This document shows, piece by piece, positions 50,374 through 59,502 of a DNA stretch of 64,000 nt. Position numbers and translations under genes: made by a program. The stretch's first letter is position 1. Each line of letters opens with the position of its first letter. The notes beneath the pieces were generated by a model. That model searched no databases and was not told the origin of the DNA. It worked only from the letters and a program-made list of their open reading frames with translations. This DNA comes from JACKII01 sp041687435 (GTDB lineage: Bacteria; Pseudomonadota; Alphaproteobacteria; Bin95), in the NCBI GenBank assembly GCA_041687435.1, contig JAWLBX010000003.1:62001-126000 (forward strand), read 5' to 3'.

Positions 50374-51029
50374 TGATTCGTCATCATGTGAATGATGAAT
50401 TGTTGTTTGATTATGTCGCAGGGCGGTTGAGCGAATCCTGGAGCATCGCGATTGCGACGCATCTGGCGCTGTGCTGTGAATGCCGCGACATGGAAGCGCA
50501 GTTCAATTGCGCCGGCGGAGTGGCGCTGGACGCATTGGCGCCGGTTGCGCTGGCAGATGACGCGCTGGCAGCCTGCCTCGGCCGGATCGGCAGCGCCCCG
50601 CCGGAGCCGGCTGCTGCCCGGCCAGTCCGAATGCCGGCCGCAAAGGCGCCGGTGTTCCCCAGGCCGTTGCGAGACTATGTGGGCGATAGGCTGGCCGATG
50701 TGCGTTGGTCGCCTGTAGGCGGCGGTGTGCGCCAGCGGCTTCTGTCTACTGGCGACACGGCAAAGGCCCGGCTGCTGTATATCCCGCCTGGGGAACCGGT
50801 CCCCGAACACGGGCATCGCGGGCTGGAACTGACGCTTGTTCTGGCAGGCAGCTTTGCCGATGGCGAGGCCGTGTTTGCCCGCGGGGACCTGGAAATTGCT
50901 GACGAGTCGGTGGAGCATTTGCCGGTGGCTGGCAAGGAAGAGGCTTGCATCTGCCTGGCTGTCACCGATGCCCCCCTGCGCTTCAAGGGCTGGCTGCCAC
51001 GCCTTGTGCAGCCGCTGATGAAGATATGA
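50370..51029 (+). CDS. chrR: ChrR-type zinc anti-sigma factor with cupin domain
   Basis: The 219-residue protein has the ChrR zinc site His6, His31, Cys35 and Cys38 (HLALCCEC), which are the same residue numbers as in the Rhodobacter protein. A C-terminal cupin follows with His147, His149, Glu153 and His183. The N-terminal anti-sigma domain holds RpoE, and the cupin end is needed for release on singlet oxygen. It starts in an overlap with rpoE, with GGAGG upstream. This pair should control the leftward operon. Confidence 0.96.
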   Translation: MMIRHHVNDELLFDYVAGRLSESWSIAIATHLALCCECRDMEAQFNCAGGVALDALAPVALADDALAACLGRIGSAPPEPAAARPVRMPAAKAPVFPRPLRDYVGDRLADVRWSPVGGGVRQRLLSTGDTAKARLLYIPPGEPVPEHGHRGLELTLVLAGSFADGEAVFARGDLEIADESVEHLPVAGKEEACICLAVTDAPLRFKGWLPRLVQPLMKI

Positions 51030-51033
51030 AGGC

Positions 51034-51978
51034 TCAGGTGGCCGCTGCCTTGTGGTATGTGGCCACCTCCGCCGCGGTTGTCTGCCAGACGTCGCGATAG
51101 GCAGTCATTTTCCCCAGCGCCTCGTCCAGGTACTTGATCCGGTGCGCCTGACCCAGCAGCCAGGGGTGGATGGCCAGGGTCATGACGGTGCCAGCCGGAT
51201 GAGCCTCCGCATGCAGGTAGTCGAATGCTTCTGTCACCACGTCGCGCCAGCGCCAGGGCATAAGGCGGCGGATGGCCATTAACTGCGTATCGTCCCACTC
51301 CGCCTGGTTCGGCATCGCGGTCAGGCCCGGGTAGGCGGTGGGGTAGGGTGTGTCGTCGTTCGGGAAGTCTGCGAAGTATTGCAGACCAGCCTCCGCCAGC
51401 AATGCCGGCGTGCGAGCGCTTTCGGAAAAGTCCTGCCCGAACCAGCCAACAGGGCGCTTGCCGGCCACCCGTTCCACCATGATGAGCGAGCCTTCGATCA
51501 CGGCCCGTTCCTCTCCCTCAGTCATGTTCGAGGTAATCATCTGGGTGGCGGAAACGCCATGCCCGGCAATCTCCCAGCCGCGTTTGACACATTCCCCGAC
51601 CATGCGGGGATAGCGCTCGGCCAGCATGGCGTTGACGGGAACGGTCGCCTTGATGCCATATTTGTCCAAAACTTCCAACACCCGCCAGAAGCCAACGCGG
51701 TTGCCGTGCTCGCGGTGGGAGTAGTTCAGGTAGTCGGGAAAGTGACTGCCGAGTGCGCCGCCATAGCGCGGATCGCGCATGCTGCCCGGCGGCGGGTCCA
51801 ACTCCAGATATTCCAGGTAGAGATAGACGCACCAGGCCATGCGTGCACCGCCCGGCCAGGCTATCGCGGGGCGGGAGAGCAGGGGGTTCCATGCGAAATG
51901 CGGATGGTCGTAGCCAGCGCCTTTCCGGTAGCGGGCGGTCTGGGGCAGCTTGCCCTTGGGGTTTGTCTCGTCGCGCAT
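51034..51978 (-). CDS. Polysaccharide deacetylase, PuuE-like (copy 1)
   Basis: The 314-residue protein has the NodB-fold pattern of allantoinase/PuuE-type deacetylases. The segments are FPDYLNYSHREHGNRVGFWRVLEVLDKYGIKATVPVNAMLAERYP, GWEIAGHGVSA, GWFGQDFSESART and LAIHPWLLG. Such enzymes remove acyl groups or open rings in uric acid and related routes; a substrate is not defined here. The ATG at 51978 lies one base beyond the stop of the second copy, with GGGAGG upstream. The two genes are paralogous and probably one transcript. Confidence 0.9.
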   Translation of the reverse strand: MRDETNPKGKLPQTARYRKGAGYDHPHFAWNPLLSRPAIAWPGGARMAWCVYLYLEYLELDPPPGSMRDPRYGGALGSHFPDYLNYSHREHGNRVGFWRVLEVLDKYGIKATVPVNAMLAERYPRMVGECVKRGWEIAGHGVSATQMITSNMTEGEERAVIEGSLIMVERVAGKRPVGWFGQDFSESARTPALLAEAGLQYFADFPNDDTPYPTAYPGLTAMPNQAEWDDTQLMAIRRLMPWRWRDVVTEAFDYLHAEAHPAGTVMTLAIHPWLLGQAHRIKYLDEALGKMTAYRDVWQTTAAEVATYHKAAAT

Positions 51979-51979
51979 T

Positions 51980-52900
51980 TCAGGCCGCCTCCCGCTTCGC
52001 CAGGTGGGCCTGCACGTCCGGCAGGCAGTTGGCGATGTAGTGATCGGCGATCTCCTCGCCCGCCGTCCACCACACGTCCGAATGGCCCTTGATGTAGGCC
52101 AGCGCCTTGTCCAGGAAGCGGATGCGGTGCGGCGTGCCGTAGAGATAGGGGTGCAGCGCAATCGCCATCACCCGGCCGCTCTCCGCGCCCTCCCGATAGA
52201 GCGTGTCGAACTGGTCCATGATCATTTGGGCAAATTCCTCGCCCTCGGTATGGTAGCGGTATTCGATGGCGTCGTTGATATCCATCGAATAGGGCAAGGA
52301 GATCAGCGGGTTGCCGGAGGCAGGCAGCTTGCGCGTCTTCATAGGGAACGGCTGGTCGTCGTGGTACCAATCGCTGGTATATTTGATGCCGGCCTCGGCG
52401 ATCAGGTCCGGCGTGTTGATGGTGAAGCTCGCCGCCGGGCCGAACCAGCCGGCCAACTGTTTGCCGGTGGCCTTGCGCAAGGTCTCCACGCAATCCCGGA
52501 TCACCTCCCGTTCCTCATCCTCGCGCAGGCCCCAGAGATAGCGGGTATTGTAGAGACCGTGGCAAAGATAGTCGTAATTCCGTGCTTCCATCGCCTCGAA
52601 AATCTCCGGGTAATGCTCGATTACCGCGAAGTTGAGCGAGACGGTGCAGCGGATATCGTGCTTGTCCATCAGGTCGGTCATGCGCCAGAAACCGACCCGG
52701 TTGCCGTAATCCTTGTCGCCATAGCCAAAGATGTCCGGATGCGGCGAGCGCGGCCAGGGATTGCGCACGTTCTGATGCACTGGCTGGTACTCGTAGTGCT
52801 CGACGTTAGGCAGCACCCAAACCGCGACCCGCTCGCCATTCGGCCAGCGCAGCTTCGGGCGATCGACGATGGGGGAGTAGGGGAAGCGGTTGGGTTCCAT
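51980..52900 (-). CDS. Polysaccharide deacetylase, PuuE-like (copy 2)
   Basis: The 306-residue paralogue has DKDYGNRVGFWRMTDLMDKHDIRCTVSLNFAVIEHYP, YDYLCHGLYNTRY, LAGWFGPAASFTINTPDLIAEAGIKYTSDW and AIALHPYLYGTPHRIRFLDKAL. It lacks a signal peptide, so it likely acts on a small cytoplasmic molecule rather than on polymer. It precedes copy 1 with no gap. The ATG at 52900 starts the transcript. No xanthine or urate gene is near enough to fix a pathway. Confidence 0.9.
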   Translation of the reverse strand: MEPNRFPYSPIVDRPKLRWPNGERVAVWVLPNVEHYEYQPVHQNVRNPWPRSPHPDIFGYGDKDYGNRVGFWRMTDLMDKHDIRCTVSLNFAVIEHYPEIFEAMEARNYDYLCHGLYNTRYLWGLREDEEREVIRDCVETLRKATGKQLAGWFGPAASFTINTPDLIAEAGIKYTSDWYHDDQPFPMKTRKLPASGNPLISLPYSMDINDAIEYRYHTEGEEFAQMIMDQFDTLYREGAESGRVMAIALHPYLYGTPHRIRFLDKALAYIKGHSDVWWTAGEEIADHYIANCLPDVQAHLAKREAA

Positions 52901-52928
52901 GGGTAATGTCTCGGCTTGCTGCGCTTGG

Positions 52929-52957
52929 CTTCACCCTTCGACGGGCTCAGGGTGAAG
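52929..52957. repeat. REP-like hairpin element
   Basis: CTTCACCCT (52929-52937) and AGGGTGAAG (52949-52957) form a 9-bp stem around TCGACGGGCTC. The core TTCGACGGGCTCAGGG recurs, with one change, at 61914-61929. Such TTCGACAGGCTCAGG units are dispersed repeats in many proteobacteria. It lies between msrA and the deacetylase pair. Confidence 0.7.
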
Positions 52958-52969
52958 GAGGGGGTCCGT

Positions 52970-53602
52970 TCACCCAGCCTTCAGCCGATCTGCAAAGTGC
53001 GTCCGCACCTTCTCCACCTTTGGGGCGGCAAGGTGGACGATGTAAGGCTGGTGCGGATTGTTGGCGGCGTAGTTCTGGTGATAGTCCTCGCCCGTATAGA
53101 ATGCCTCCAGCGGCTCCAGCGTGGTGACGATGGGCCGGTCGAACAGCTTCGCCTCGTTCAATTGCCGGATATAGGTTTCGGCCGCTGCCTTCTGCTCCAG
53201 GTCGGCATAGAACACGGCGGAGCGGTATTGCGTGCCAACGTCGTTGCCCTGGCGGTTCAGTTGTGTCGGGTCGTGGGCGATGGCGAAAAAGACCTTTAAG
53301 ATTTCGCCGAAGGTAATCTTGTTCGGATCGAAGGTGATTTCCACGACCTCCGCATGGCCGGTCATGCCGCCGCAGACAGAGTGGTAATCGGCAGTGTCAG
53401 CGGAGCCGCCAGCATAGCCGCTGACCACCTTTTCCACGCCATCCAGTTGCAGATAGACCGCCTCCACGCACCAGAAGCAGCCGCCGCCCAGTACCGCGGT
53501 TTGCAGCGCGCCGTCCGGGCCAGGTGCGATGTCCTTTTCAGGGTGCGGGAATCGGTCGGGGGTGACGGTCTTGGAGCCGAAGATTTCGTCGAGAAAACGC
53601 AT
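52970..53602 (-). CDS. msrA: Peptide-methionine (S)-S-oxide reductase
   Basis: The 210-residue protein has the MsrA active-site motif GGGCFWCVE, with the catalytic Cys42, and VSGYAGG, GHAEVVEITFDP, NDVGTQYRSAVFY and FYTGEDYHQNYAANNP. It repairs methionine-S-sulfoxide in proteins, with thioredoxin as reductant. It has no signal peptide, so it is cytoplasmic. The ATG at 53602 begins an independent leftward unit. An oxidant-repair role suits the nearby RpoE/ChrR genes, but it shows no clear TGATCC box. Confidence 0.96.
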   Translation of the reverse strand: MRFLDEIFGSKTVTPDRFPHPEKDIAPGPDGALQTAVLGGGCFWCVEAVYLQLDGVEKVVSGYAGGSADTADYHSVCGGMTGHAEVVEITFDPNKITFGEILKVFFAIAHDPTQLNRQGNDVGTQYRSAVFYADLEQKAAAETYIRQLNEAKLFDRPIVTTLEPLEAFYTGEDYHQNYAANNPHQPYIVHLAAPKVEKVRTHFADRLKAG

Positions 53603-53749
53603 GGGGCCAGCCTCCTTTGTCGATCAGATCGCCTGTCACCACCCAATGTGGCGTCTCTTCGTGCTGCTGGCTAGAGCCGAGTGCTTGCCCCCTTGTCGAA
53701 ATGCTGGCAGGGAATAAGCAGACGCAAAATATCCACGGACATACAGATT

Positions 53750-54934
53750 ATGGTCAAACGCGGCCGCGAATTCCTGCACACGCCCGGTCCCACCAACATT
53801 CCGGACCGGCTCCTGAACGCAATGCACCGCCCGGCAATTGACTTCGCAAGTCCGGAATTCGTGCAGGTCGCCACGCGGGTGTTCGAGGACTTGAAGCGCA
53901 TTTTCGGCACGTCGTCGGAGGTCTTTCTCTACACCTCCAGCGGCCACGGCGGCTGGGAAGGCGCCTTCGTCAACTGTTTCTCGCCCGGTGATGCCGTGCT
54001 GCTGCCGGAAATCGGCCGCTTCGGCCGCGTCTGGGGCGATATGGCGGAACGGCTGGGCCTGAACGTGATCCGCGTGCCGGGAAGCTGGCGCCACCCGATC
54101 GACCCGGCGGTGATCGAAGATTACCTGACGAAAGACAAGGGCCACCGCATCAAGGGTGTGCTGGCCGTGCATGTGGAGACGGCGACCGGCGCGCTGTCCG
54201 ACATGCCGGCGATCCGTAAGGCCATCGACGCCGCCAATCACCCGGCGCTGCTGATCTGCGATGCCATCGCCTCGTTCGCCTGCGTGCCGTTACCGATGCA
54301 CGAGTGGGGAATCGACGTGGTGATCGCGGCCTCGCAGAAAGGCCTGATGCTGCCGCCGGGCCTCGGCATCTGTGCGGTCAGCGAGAAGGCGCTGGCCGCC
54401 AGCTTCGAAAGCCAGAGCCAGATGGAATATTTCAGCTGGCCGCAACGGCTCAAGACCGAGAGCTACAGCCGCTTCTGCGGCACGGCGCCAGAACATCTGG
54501 TGTTCGGCCTGGCCGAGTCGATCAGGATGCTGGATGAGGAAGGGTGGCCCCAGGTCTTTGCCCGTCACGCCCGCCTGGCCGGCGCAGTACGCGCGGCGGT
54601 AGAGGTGTGGAGCCAGCCCGGCGCGCTGGAATTCAACATCCTGCCGCCGGATGCCCGCGCCAACAGCCTGACCGTGGTGCGGACGCCGGAGGGTATGAAT
54701 TCGGAGACCGTGCGCAACACCGCACGGGAAAATTTCCGCGTTGCGATGGGCGGCTCGCTGGGCGATCTGGCGGGCCGGGTGTTTCGCATCGGCCATATGG
54801 GCGACCTGAACGAGCCGATGGTGATCGGTGCGCTTGGCGGGATCGAGGCGGCCTTGCAGGTCTGTCAGGTGCCAATCGGCAAGGGTGGCGTCGGTGCTGC
54901 CGTGGATTATCTGGCCGCCAACCCGCAGACTTAA
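53750..54934 (+). CDS. Class V aminotransferase, alanine-glyoxylate type
   Basis: This 394-residue PLP enzyme has TPGPTNIPDRLLNAM, SSGHGGWEGAFVN, HVETATGALSDM, DAIASFACVP with the PLP Asp171, and SQKGLMLPPG with the Schiff-base Lys197. Relatives are alanine- or serine-glyoxylate aminotransferases. The length is normal. The start at ATG 53750 is preceded by a weak site. It lies before the JmjC/cupin-like gene, so the two could share a message. Confidence 0.93.
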   Translation: MVKRGREFLHTPGPTNIPDRLLNAMHRPAIDFASPEFVQVATRVFEDLKRIFGTSSEVFLYTSSGHGGWEGAFVNCFSPGDAVLLPEIGRFGRVWGDMAERLGLNVIRVPGSWRHPIDPAVIEDYLTKDKGHRIKGVLAVHVETATGALSDMPAIRKAIDAANHPALLICDAIASFACVPLPMHEWGIDVVIAASQKGLMLPPGLGICAVSEKALAASFESQSQMEYFSWPQRLKTESYSRFCGTAPEHLVFGLAESIRMLDEEGWPQVFARHARLAGAVRAAVEVWSQPGALEFNILPPDARANSLTVVRTPEGMNSETVRNTARENFRVAMGGSLGDLAGRVFRIGHMGDLNEPMVIGALGGIEAALQVCQVPIGKGGVGAAVDYLAANPQT

Positions 54935-54981
54935 GCATCCAGTTTCCAAAAGAACGAGGACAGAAAAACAAGGGGAGCACC

Positions 54982-55908
54982 ATGCCTATCCGAACTTTTG
55001 CCGACCTGCTGGCGCCGTTTCCGGTGCAGCGCTTTCTTGATGAATACCGTGGCCGCAACTGGCTGCACATCGAAGGCAAGCCGAAGAAGGTCGACGGTGT
55101 GCTGGATTGGGAGGCTCTCAACCGCCTGGTGAACATGGAGGTCTGGAACAGCCAGAACTTCCTGATAGTGCAGGATACCAGGAGCCTGCCGCCTGGGGCC
55201 TATTGCCGGCAGCGGGTGGATCGCACCGGCCATACGCAGATCGTGCCGGAGCCGGCGCGGGTGGAGGAGCATCTGGCGCGCGGCGCATCGCTGGTGATGA
55301 ACGAGGTGGAAACGCTGGTTCCGGGCCTGCGCGCCTTCCCCGATATCTTCGCGGACGGGCTGGGCGCCAAGAGTTCCGGTAACGCCTACGTTTCCCAGAA
55401 GAACCATCAGGCATTCGACACGCATTTCGACCGCACGGATGTCTTCGCGGTGCAAACGCTGGGCCAGAAGCGCTGGCGCATTTACGAGGGGCAGATCGAT
55501 GCGCCTATCGTTCATGCCCATTTCAGCAACATACCGAAGGCGGAGCAGGAACGCCGGAAAGGCAAGGTCGAGGCCGAAATCGTTCTGAAAGCCGGCGACG
55601 TGCTGTATCTGCCGCGCGGGCGCTTCCACGATGCGCTCGCGACCGAAGGCCCGTCGATCCACGTGTCGTTTGCGGTGAGCGAGCCCAAGGGCCTGGATTT
55701 CCTGCAAATCATGATGGACGAGGCCGTGCTGGATTCCGAGGTCCGGCAGGACCTGCCGCTGGACGAGGCGGAACTGCCGGCCTATTTCGACCGTCTGGCG
55801 GACCGGTTCAGGGATGTCGCGAGGGCGGAACGCACGAAGGAGCGGGGTCTGGCGCTGCGCCGAAGCTTCGCGCGGCCGCGGCCAAACTATCGCTTCGGCA
55901 ACCGCTAG
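54982..55908 (+). CDS. JmjC/cupin-like Fe(II) oxygenase-type protein
   Basis: The 308-residue protein has the metal-ligand pattern of bacterial JmjC/cupin-8 oxygenases: His148-x-Asp150 in DTHFDRTDVFAVQTLGQKRWRIY, and His216 in LPRGRFHDALA after AGDVLYLP. These resemble ribosomal-protein hydroxylases (RoxA type), but the rest is too divergent to name a substrate. The ATG at 54982 has AGGGGAG upstream. It follows the class V aminotransferase by 47 bases and precedes the thioesterase by ten. Confidence 0.82.
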   Translation: MPIRTFADLLAPFPVQRFLDEYRGRNWLHIEGKPKKVDGVLDWEALNRLVNMEVWNSQNFLIVQDTRSLPPGAYCRQRVDRTGHTQIVPEPARVEEHLARGASLVMNEVETLVPGLRAFPDIFADGLGAKSSGNAYVSQKNHQAFDTHFDRTDVFAVQTLGQKRWRIYEGQIDAPIVHAHFSNIPKAEQERRKGKVEAEIVLKAGDVLYLPRGRFHDALATEGPSIHVSFAVSEPKGLDFLQIMMDEAVLDSEVRQDLPLDEAELPAYFDRLADRFRDVARAERTKERGLALRRSFARPRPNYRFGNR

Positions 55909-55918
55909 GGGCGTGCCG

Positions 55919-56362
55919 ATGACTGCCGCTACTACCGCTTCAGATCTGACCGATCCAGGCTTATACGGCCACTGGGCGGACGACGTGGTGCGCTTCTGCG
56001 ATACCGATCAGGCCGGCCACGTCAACAATGTTGCCATCGCTGCCTACATCGAAACCGGGCGGCTGATGTTCGACCGGGAGGTGATCGGGGCCGCGGCTGA
56101 TGGCCTGGAAGGCGAGACCTTCCAGGCCATTCTCGCCAACCTGACGGTGAACTACCTGGCGGAAAGCTTCTGGCCGGGCCGCGTGCGGGTGGGCACACGC
56201 CTGATGCGCATCGGCACAACCTCCCTCACCACGGCACATGGCGTTTTCCGCGATGACATCTGCATCGCGACGGCCACCTGCGTTCTGGTGAACCGCACGG
56301 ACGGCGGCAGCAGCCCAATCGGCCCGCAGATGCGCGGACGGTTGGCGGCATTGCTGCCTTAA
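55919..56362 (+). CDS. Acyl-CoA thioesterase, hotdog fold
   Basis: The 147-residue protein has the 4HBT-like FCDTDQAGHVNNVAIAAYIETGRLMFDREV with the catalytic Asp region, then LTVNYLAESFWPGRVRVGTRLMRIGTTSLTTAHGVF. This pattern marks FadM/YbgC-type thioesterases. It may hydrolyse an acyl-CoA tied to the neighbouring catabolic genes. The ATG at 55919 follows AGGGG. Its 3' end overlaps the convergent MFS gene by four bases. Confidence 0.88.
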   Translation: MTAATTASDLTDPGLYGHWADDVVRFCDTDQAGHVNNVAIAAYIETGRLMFDREVIGAAADGLEGETFQAILANLTVNYLAESFWPGRVRVGTRLMRIGTTSLTTAHGVFRDDICIATATCVLVNRTDGGSSPIGPQMRGRLAALLP

Positions 56363-57561
56363 TCCGCGGGCGGGCGTATCGGCAGGAAGAACGCCACGCC
56401 CATCGCCAGCGCCGCCGCTGCCAGCAGCAAGAAGCCCGCCTGATAGGACTGTGTCAGCGCCAGCAGGCCCGAAAGTACTGGCGGGCCGATTACCGAACCG
56501 AGAAAGGTGATGACCATCACGCCGCCGGTGGCTTCGCTCACCTTGCCGTCCGGGGACTGCCGGGCAGTTTCTGCCAGGAACACGCCGTTCCAGCCGATCA
56601 CGGTTGCCCCCAGCGCCACGCCCAGCGCCGCGACCAGCGCAAACGGCCAGGCCAAGCTCACACTCAGGATCAGCGCGACGCAGGCCGCCATGGCGATGCC
56701 GAGGCCGCCGAGCACCCAGCGCGCGGAAACCCAGTCCGCCGCCCAGCCCCAGCCGATCCGGCCAGCGACCGCCGCGACATTGGCAATGGCCAGCACGCTG
56801 CCGGCGGCGGCGAGGCTCATGCCGACCACCTCATTCAGATAGACGACCAGGAAGGACGCGACGCCCAACTGCACGCCGGAAAACACCAGCGAGCAGACCG
56901 CCATGCGCCGCAAGCCCGGATAGGCGGCGACCAGTTTCAGTGGCGTCAGGATGGTGCGCATCCGGAATGGGCTGCCTTCGCCACGCACGCGGTCGAGGTG
57001 TGCGCGCGAAAGCTCACTGGCCAGTGCCACCGCCACCACCAGGCCGGCGCTGACCATCACCGCCGCCTGCCAATCCGCCACCAGCACGACGGCCGGCAAC
57101 AGCAGGCCGGCCAGGCCATAGCCGATGGGGACGCAGGTCTGTTTGATGGAGAACACCAGGCTGAGCCGGTGCGCCGGCACGATATGCGCCAGCAGGAACG
57201 AACCAGCCGGGTTCATGGGTCCGTAGCCGAGGCCGACCAGCAGTGCTGCAACCGGAAGCAGCCAGGGCTCCGCCGGCAACAGGCAGAGCAGGCCGGCCGC
57301 ATTTGCTGCCGACGCCCATTGGCACATCCGCACAGCACCCACCCGCGGCGAGATTCCGGCGGTGGCCAGGCTCGCGATCGCGGAGCCGAGGAACGCCAGA
57401 CCGGTGTACACGCCGATCAGACCGGCGGAGACGTCAAAGCTTTGTGCCGCTCGGGTGGCAATGACCGGCAGCGTCAGGTAGGCAAGGGCAGAGGCTGCCT
57501 GCATGGCGGTCATCACGACGACGGCCAGCCAGTAACCGCGTTTGGGCGTGGAATCTGTCAA
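56359..57561 (-). CDS. MFS transporter
   Basis: The 400-residue protein has twelve membrane spans and MFS loop features (GLGYGPMNPAGSFLLAHIVPAHRLSLVFSIKQTCVPIGYGLAG; GRIGWGWAADWVSARWVLGG). It belongs to a general MFS group, probably a small-molecule uptake or efflux system. The substrate is unknown. The TTG at 57561 is the apparent start in a divergent gap with the acyl-CoA dehydrogenase gene. Confidence 0.87.
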   Translation of the reverse strand: MTDSTPKRGYWLAVVVMTAMQAASALAYLTLPVIATRAAQSFDVSAGLIGVYTGLAFLGSAIASLATAGISPRVGAVRMCQWASAANAAGLLCLLPAEPWLLPVAALLVGLGYGPMNPAGSFLLAHIVPAHRLSLVFSIKQTCVPIGYGLAGLLLPAVVLVADWQAAVMVSAGLVVAVALASELSRAHLDRVRGEGSPFRMRTILTPLKLVAAYPGLRRMAVCSLVFSGVQLGVASFLVVYLNEVVGMSLAAAGSVLAIANVAAVAGRIGWGWAADWVSARWVLGGLGIAMAACVALILSVSLAWPFALVAALGVALGATVIGWNGVFLAETARQSPDGKVSEATGGVMVITFLGSVIGPPVLSGLLALTQSYQAGFLLLAAAALAMGVAFFLPIRPPAD

Positions 57562-57672
57562 TCCGCTCTGCCGTTGATTGCGTAAGACTTATGTGGCTCG
57601 ATTGCGTTCCGGGCCATTGCCCTGCATAGTGGGGTTTCCCAAGGTTCTCTAGCGAAAAGGGTTTCGCGACCA

Positions 57673-58833
57673 ATGGCCGACAATGGCTTCCGCTTTCCCA
57701 AAATGGCTTTCCCGGATGATGTGGAGGCTTTGCGCCAGGACATCCGCAGCTTCCTGCGCGAGGAGCGGGCGAACGGTGGTTTCACGCCGATTGCCGACTG
57801 CTGGGGCTCCGGCCTTTCGACCGAATTCAGCCGCAAGCTGGGCCAGCGCGGCTATCTGGCGGTGACGTGGCCAAAACAGTATGGCGGGCAGGAAAAGACC
57901 ATGCTGCACCGCTATGTTATCACCGAGGAACTGGTCTCCGCCGGTGCACCCGTCGCCGCCCATTGGGTCGCCGACCGGCAGAGCGGGCCGCTGCTGCTGC
58001 GCTACGGCACGGAGGAGCAAAAGAAAGACATTCTGCCCCGCATTGCCAAGGGGGAGTGCTATTTCGCCATCGGCATGAGCGAGCCGGGCTCCGGCTCTGA
58101 TCTGGCCAGTGTGCGCACGTCGGCAAAGAAGGTCGATGGCGGCTGGGTCATCAATGGCGCCAAGATATGGTCTTCGGGTGCCCACATCTGCCACTACATG
58201 ATCACTCTGGTCCGCACCTCGCCAATTGAGGATGGGCAGAAGCACCGCGGCCTGTCTCAGTTCCTGGTCGACCTGTCGGCGCCGGGAATCACCATTCGCG
58301 GCATCAAGAACATCGCGAACGAGAGCCATTTCAACGAAACCCTGTTCGAGGACGTATTCGTACCCGACGACGCCATGCTGGGCAATGAGGGCGACGGCTG
58401 GAAGCAGGTGACGAGCGAACTGGCGATCGAGCGCGCGGGTCCGGAGCGGTTTCTGTCGACCACGATCATTCTGGAAGAAGCCGTCCGCGCAATGAAGGAC
58501 ACCAATGACGAGCGCATTAAGCTGGCGTTCGGCCAGTTGGTGGCCCGCCTGCGTACGCTCCGCCGCATGTCGCTGGGCGTCTCCGCCCTGCTGCAGGAGG
58601 GCGAATCGCCGGAGACGGAGGCCGCGCTGGTGAAAGAGGTTGGCACTCGGTTCGAGCGGGAACTGATCGAAGGCGTGCGCCTGCTGTCGCCCAGCCAGCC
58701 GACCACCCAGGGCATGAGCGCCTATCACTCCACCCTCCGCGACGGCATCCTGCACATTCCGTCCAGCACCATCCGCGGTGGCACCAACGAGGTGCTGAAA
58801 GGCATCGTCGCCCGGCAACTCGGACTGCGGTAG
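57673..58833 (+). CDS. Acyl-CoA dehydrogenase
   Basis: The 386-residue flavoprotein has the ACAD signature IGMSEPGSGSDLASVRTSAKKVDGGWVINGAKIW and the C-terminal QPTTQGMSAYHSTLRDGILHIPSSTIRGGTNEVLKGIVARQLGL, which contains the FAD/adenine binding region. It should carry out alpha,beta-dehydrogenation of an acyl-CoA. The catalytic Glu position is not obvious. The ATG is at 57673; the gene lies upstream of rsmD by 33 bases and may be in its operon. Confidence 0.94.
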   Translation: MADNGFRFPKMAFPDDVEALRQDIRSFLREERANGGFTPIADCWGSGLSTEFSRKLGQRGYLAVTWPKQYGGQEKTMLHRYVITEELVSAGAPVAAHWVADRQSGPLLLRYGTEEQKKDILPRIAKGECYFAIGMSEPGSGSDLASVRTSAKKVDGGWVINGAKIWSSGAHICHYMITLVRTSPIEDGQKHRGLSQFLVDLSAPGITIRGIKNIANESHFNETLFEDVFVPDDAMLGNEGDGWKQVTSELAIERAGPERFLSTTIILEEAVRAMKDTNDERIKLAFGQLVARLRTLRRMSLGVSALLQEGESPETEAALVKEVGTRFERELIEGVRLLSPSQPTTQGMSAYHSTLRDGILHIPSSTIRGGTNEVLKGIVARQLGLR

Positions 58834-58866
58834 ACCTGCCCGGCTATCGCAACACAGGGGCCCCGA

Positions 58867-59463
58867 ATGTCTTTGACCCCACCGCCCCAATCCCTGCGCC
58901 TGATCGGCGGCCACCTGAAAGGCCGCAAGCTCGCGGTGCCGCCCGGATATGCCGTCCGACCGACGGCGGACCGGGTGCGGGAGGCCCTGTTCAACCGCAT
59001 GGTTCATGGCGGATTCGGCAAGGATGGAGCGTCGATCCTGGCAGAGGCGCGCGTGCTCGATCTTTGTTGCGGCACCGGTGCCCTGGCGTTCGAGGCGTTG
59101 TCCCGCGGTGCGGCGCAGGCCGTGCTGGTAGAGGCAAACGCCAGCGTCCTGCGTCTGGTCCGCGATAACGCTGAAAAGCTTGGAGTGCTGGACCGCTGCA
59201 CCTTTCTGGCCTCGAAACTGCCCGCTGGTTTGCCGGCCGGTCCGTTCGATCTGGTGTTTTTCGATCCCCCGTATGACTCGAGCCTGCACGAACCAGTGCT
59301 TGACGCATTGGCCAGGGCCGGTTCCGTCCGTCCAGGCGGCTTGATCTCGGTGGAGGCGCCGGCGAAGCATGCGCTGGCCATCCCCGCTGGCTTCATATTG
59401 CTGCACGAACAGCGCTATGGCGCAGCCCGGCTCTGGCTTTTGCAGGCGGACAAAGCGGTCTAG
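58867..59463 (+). CDS. rsmD: 16S rRNA (guanine966-N2)-methyltransferase
   Basis: The 198-residue methyltransferase has the expected landmarks: RLIGGHLKGRKLAVPPG, RPTADRVREALFN, LDLCCGTGALAFEALSRGA for SAM, and the N-methylase motif DPPY in VFFDPPYDSS. It methylates G966 of 16S rRNA in the small subunit. The length fits. It lies between an acyl-CoA dehydrogenase and an M19-like gene; the position seems chance rather than functional. Confidence 0.94.
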   Translation: MSLTPPPQSLRLIGGHLKGRKLAVPPGYAVRPTADRVREALFNRMVHGGFGKDGASILAEARVLDLCCGTGALAFEALSRGAAQAVLVEANASVLRLVRDNAEKLGVLDRCTFLASKLPAGLPAGPFDLVFFDPPYDSSLHEPVLDALARAGSVRPGGLISVEAPAKHALAIPAGFILLHEQRYGAARLWLLQADKAV

Positions 59464-59502
59464 GCTATCGCTACAAGTCTTCCGCCAACACAGGGTCCAC
59501 AC

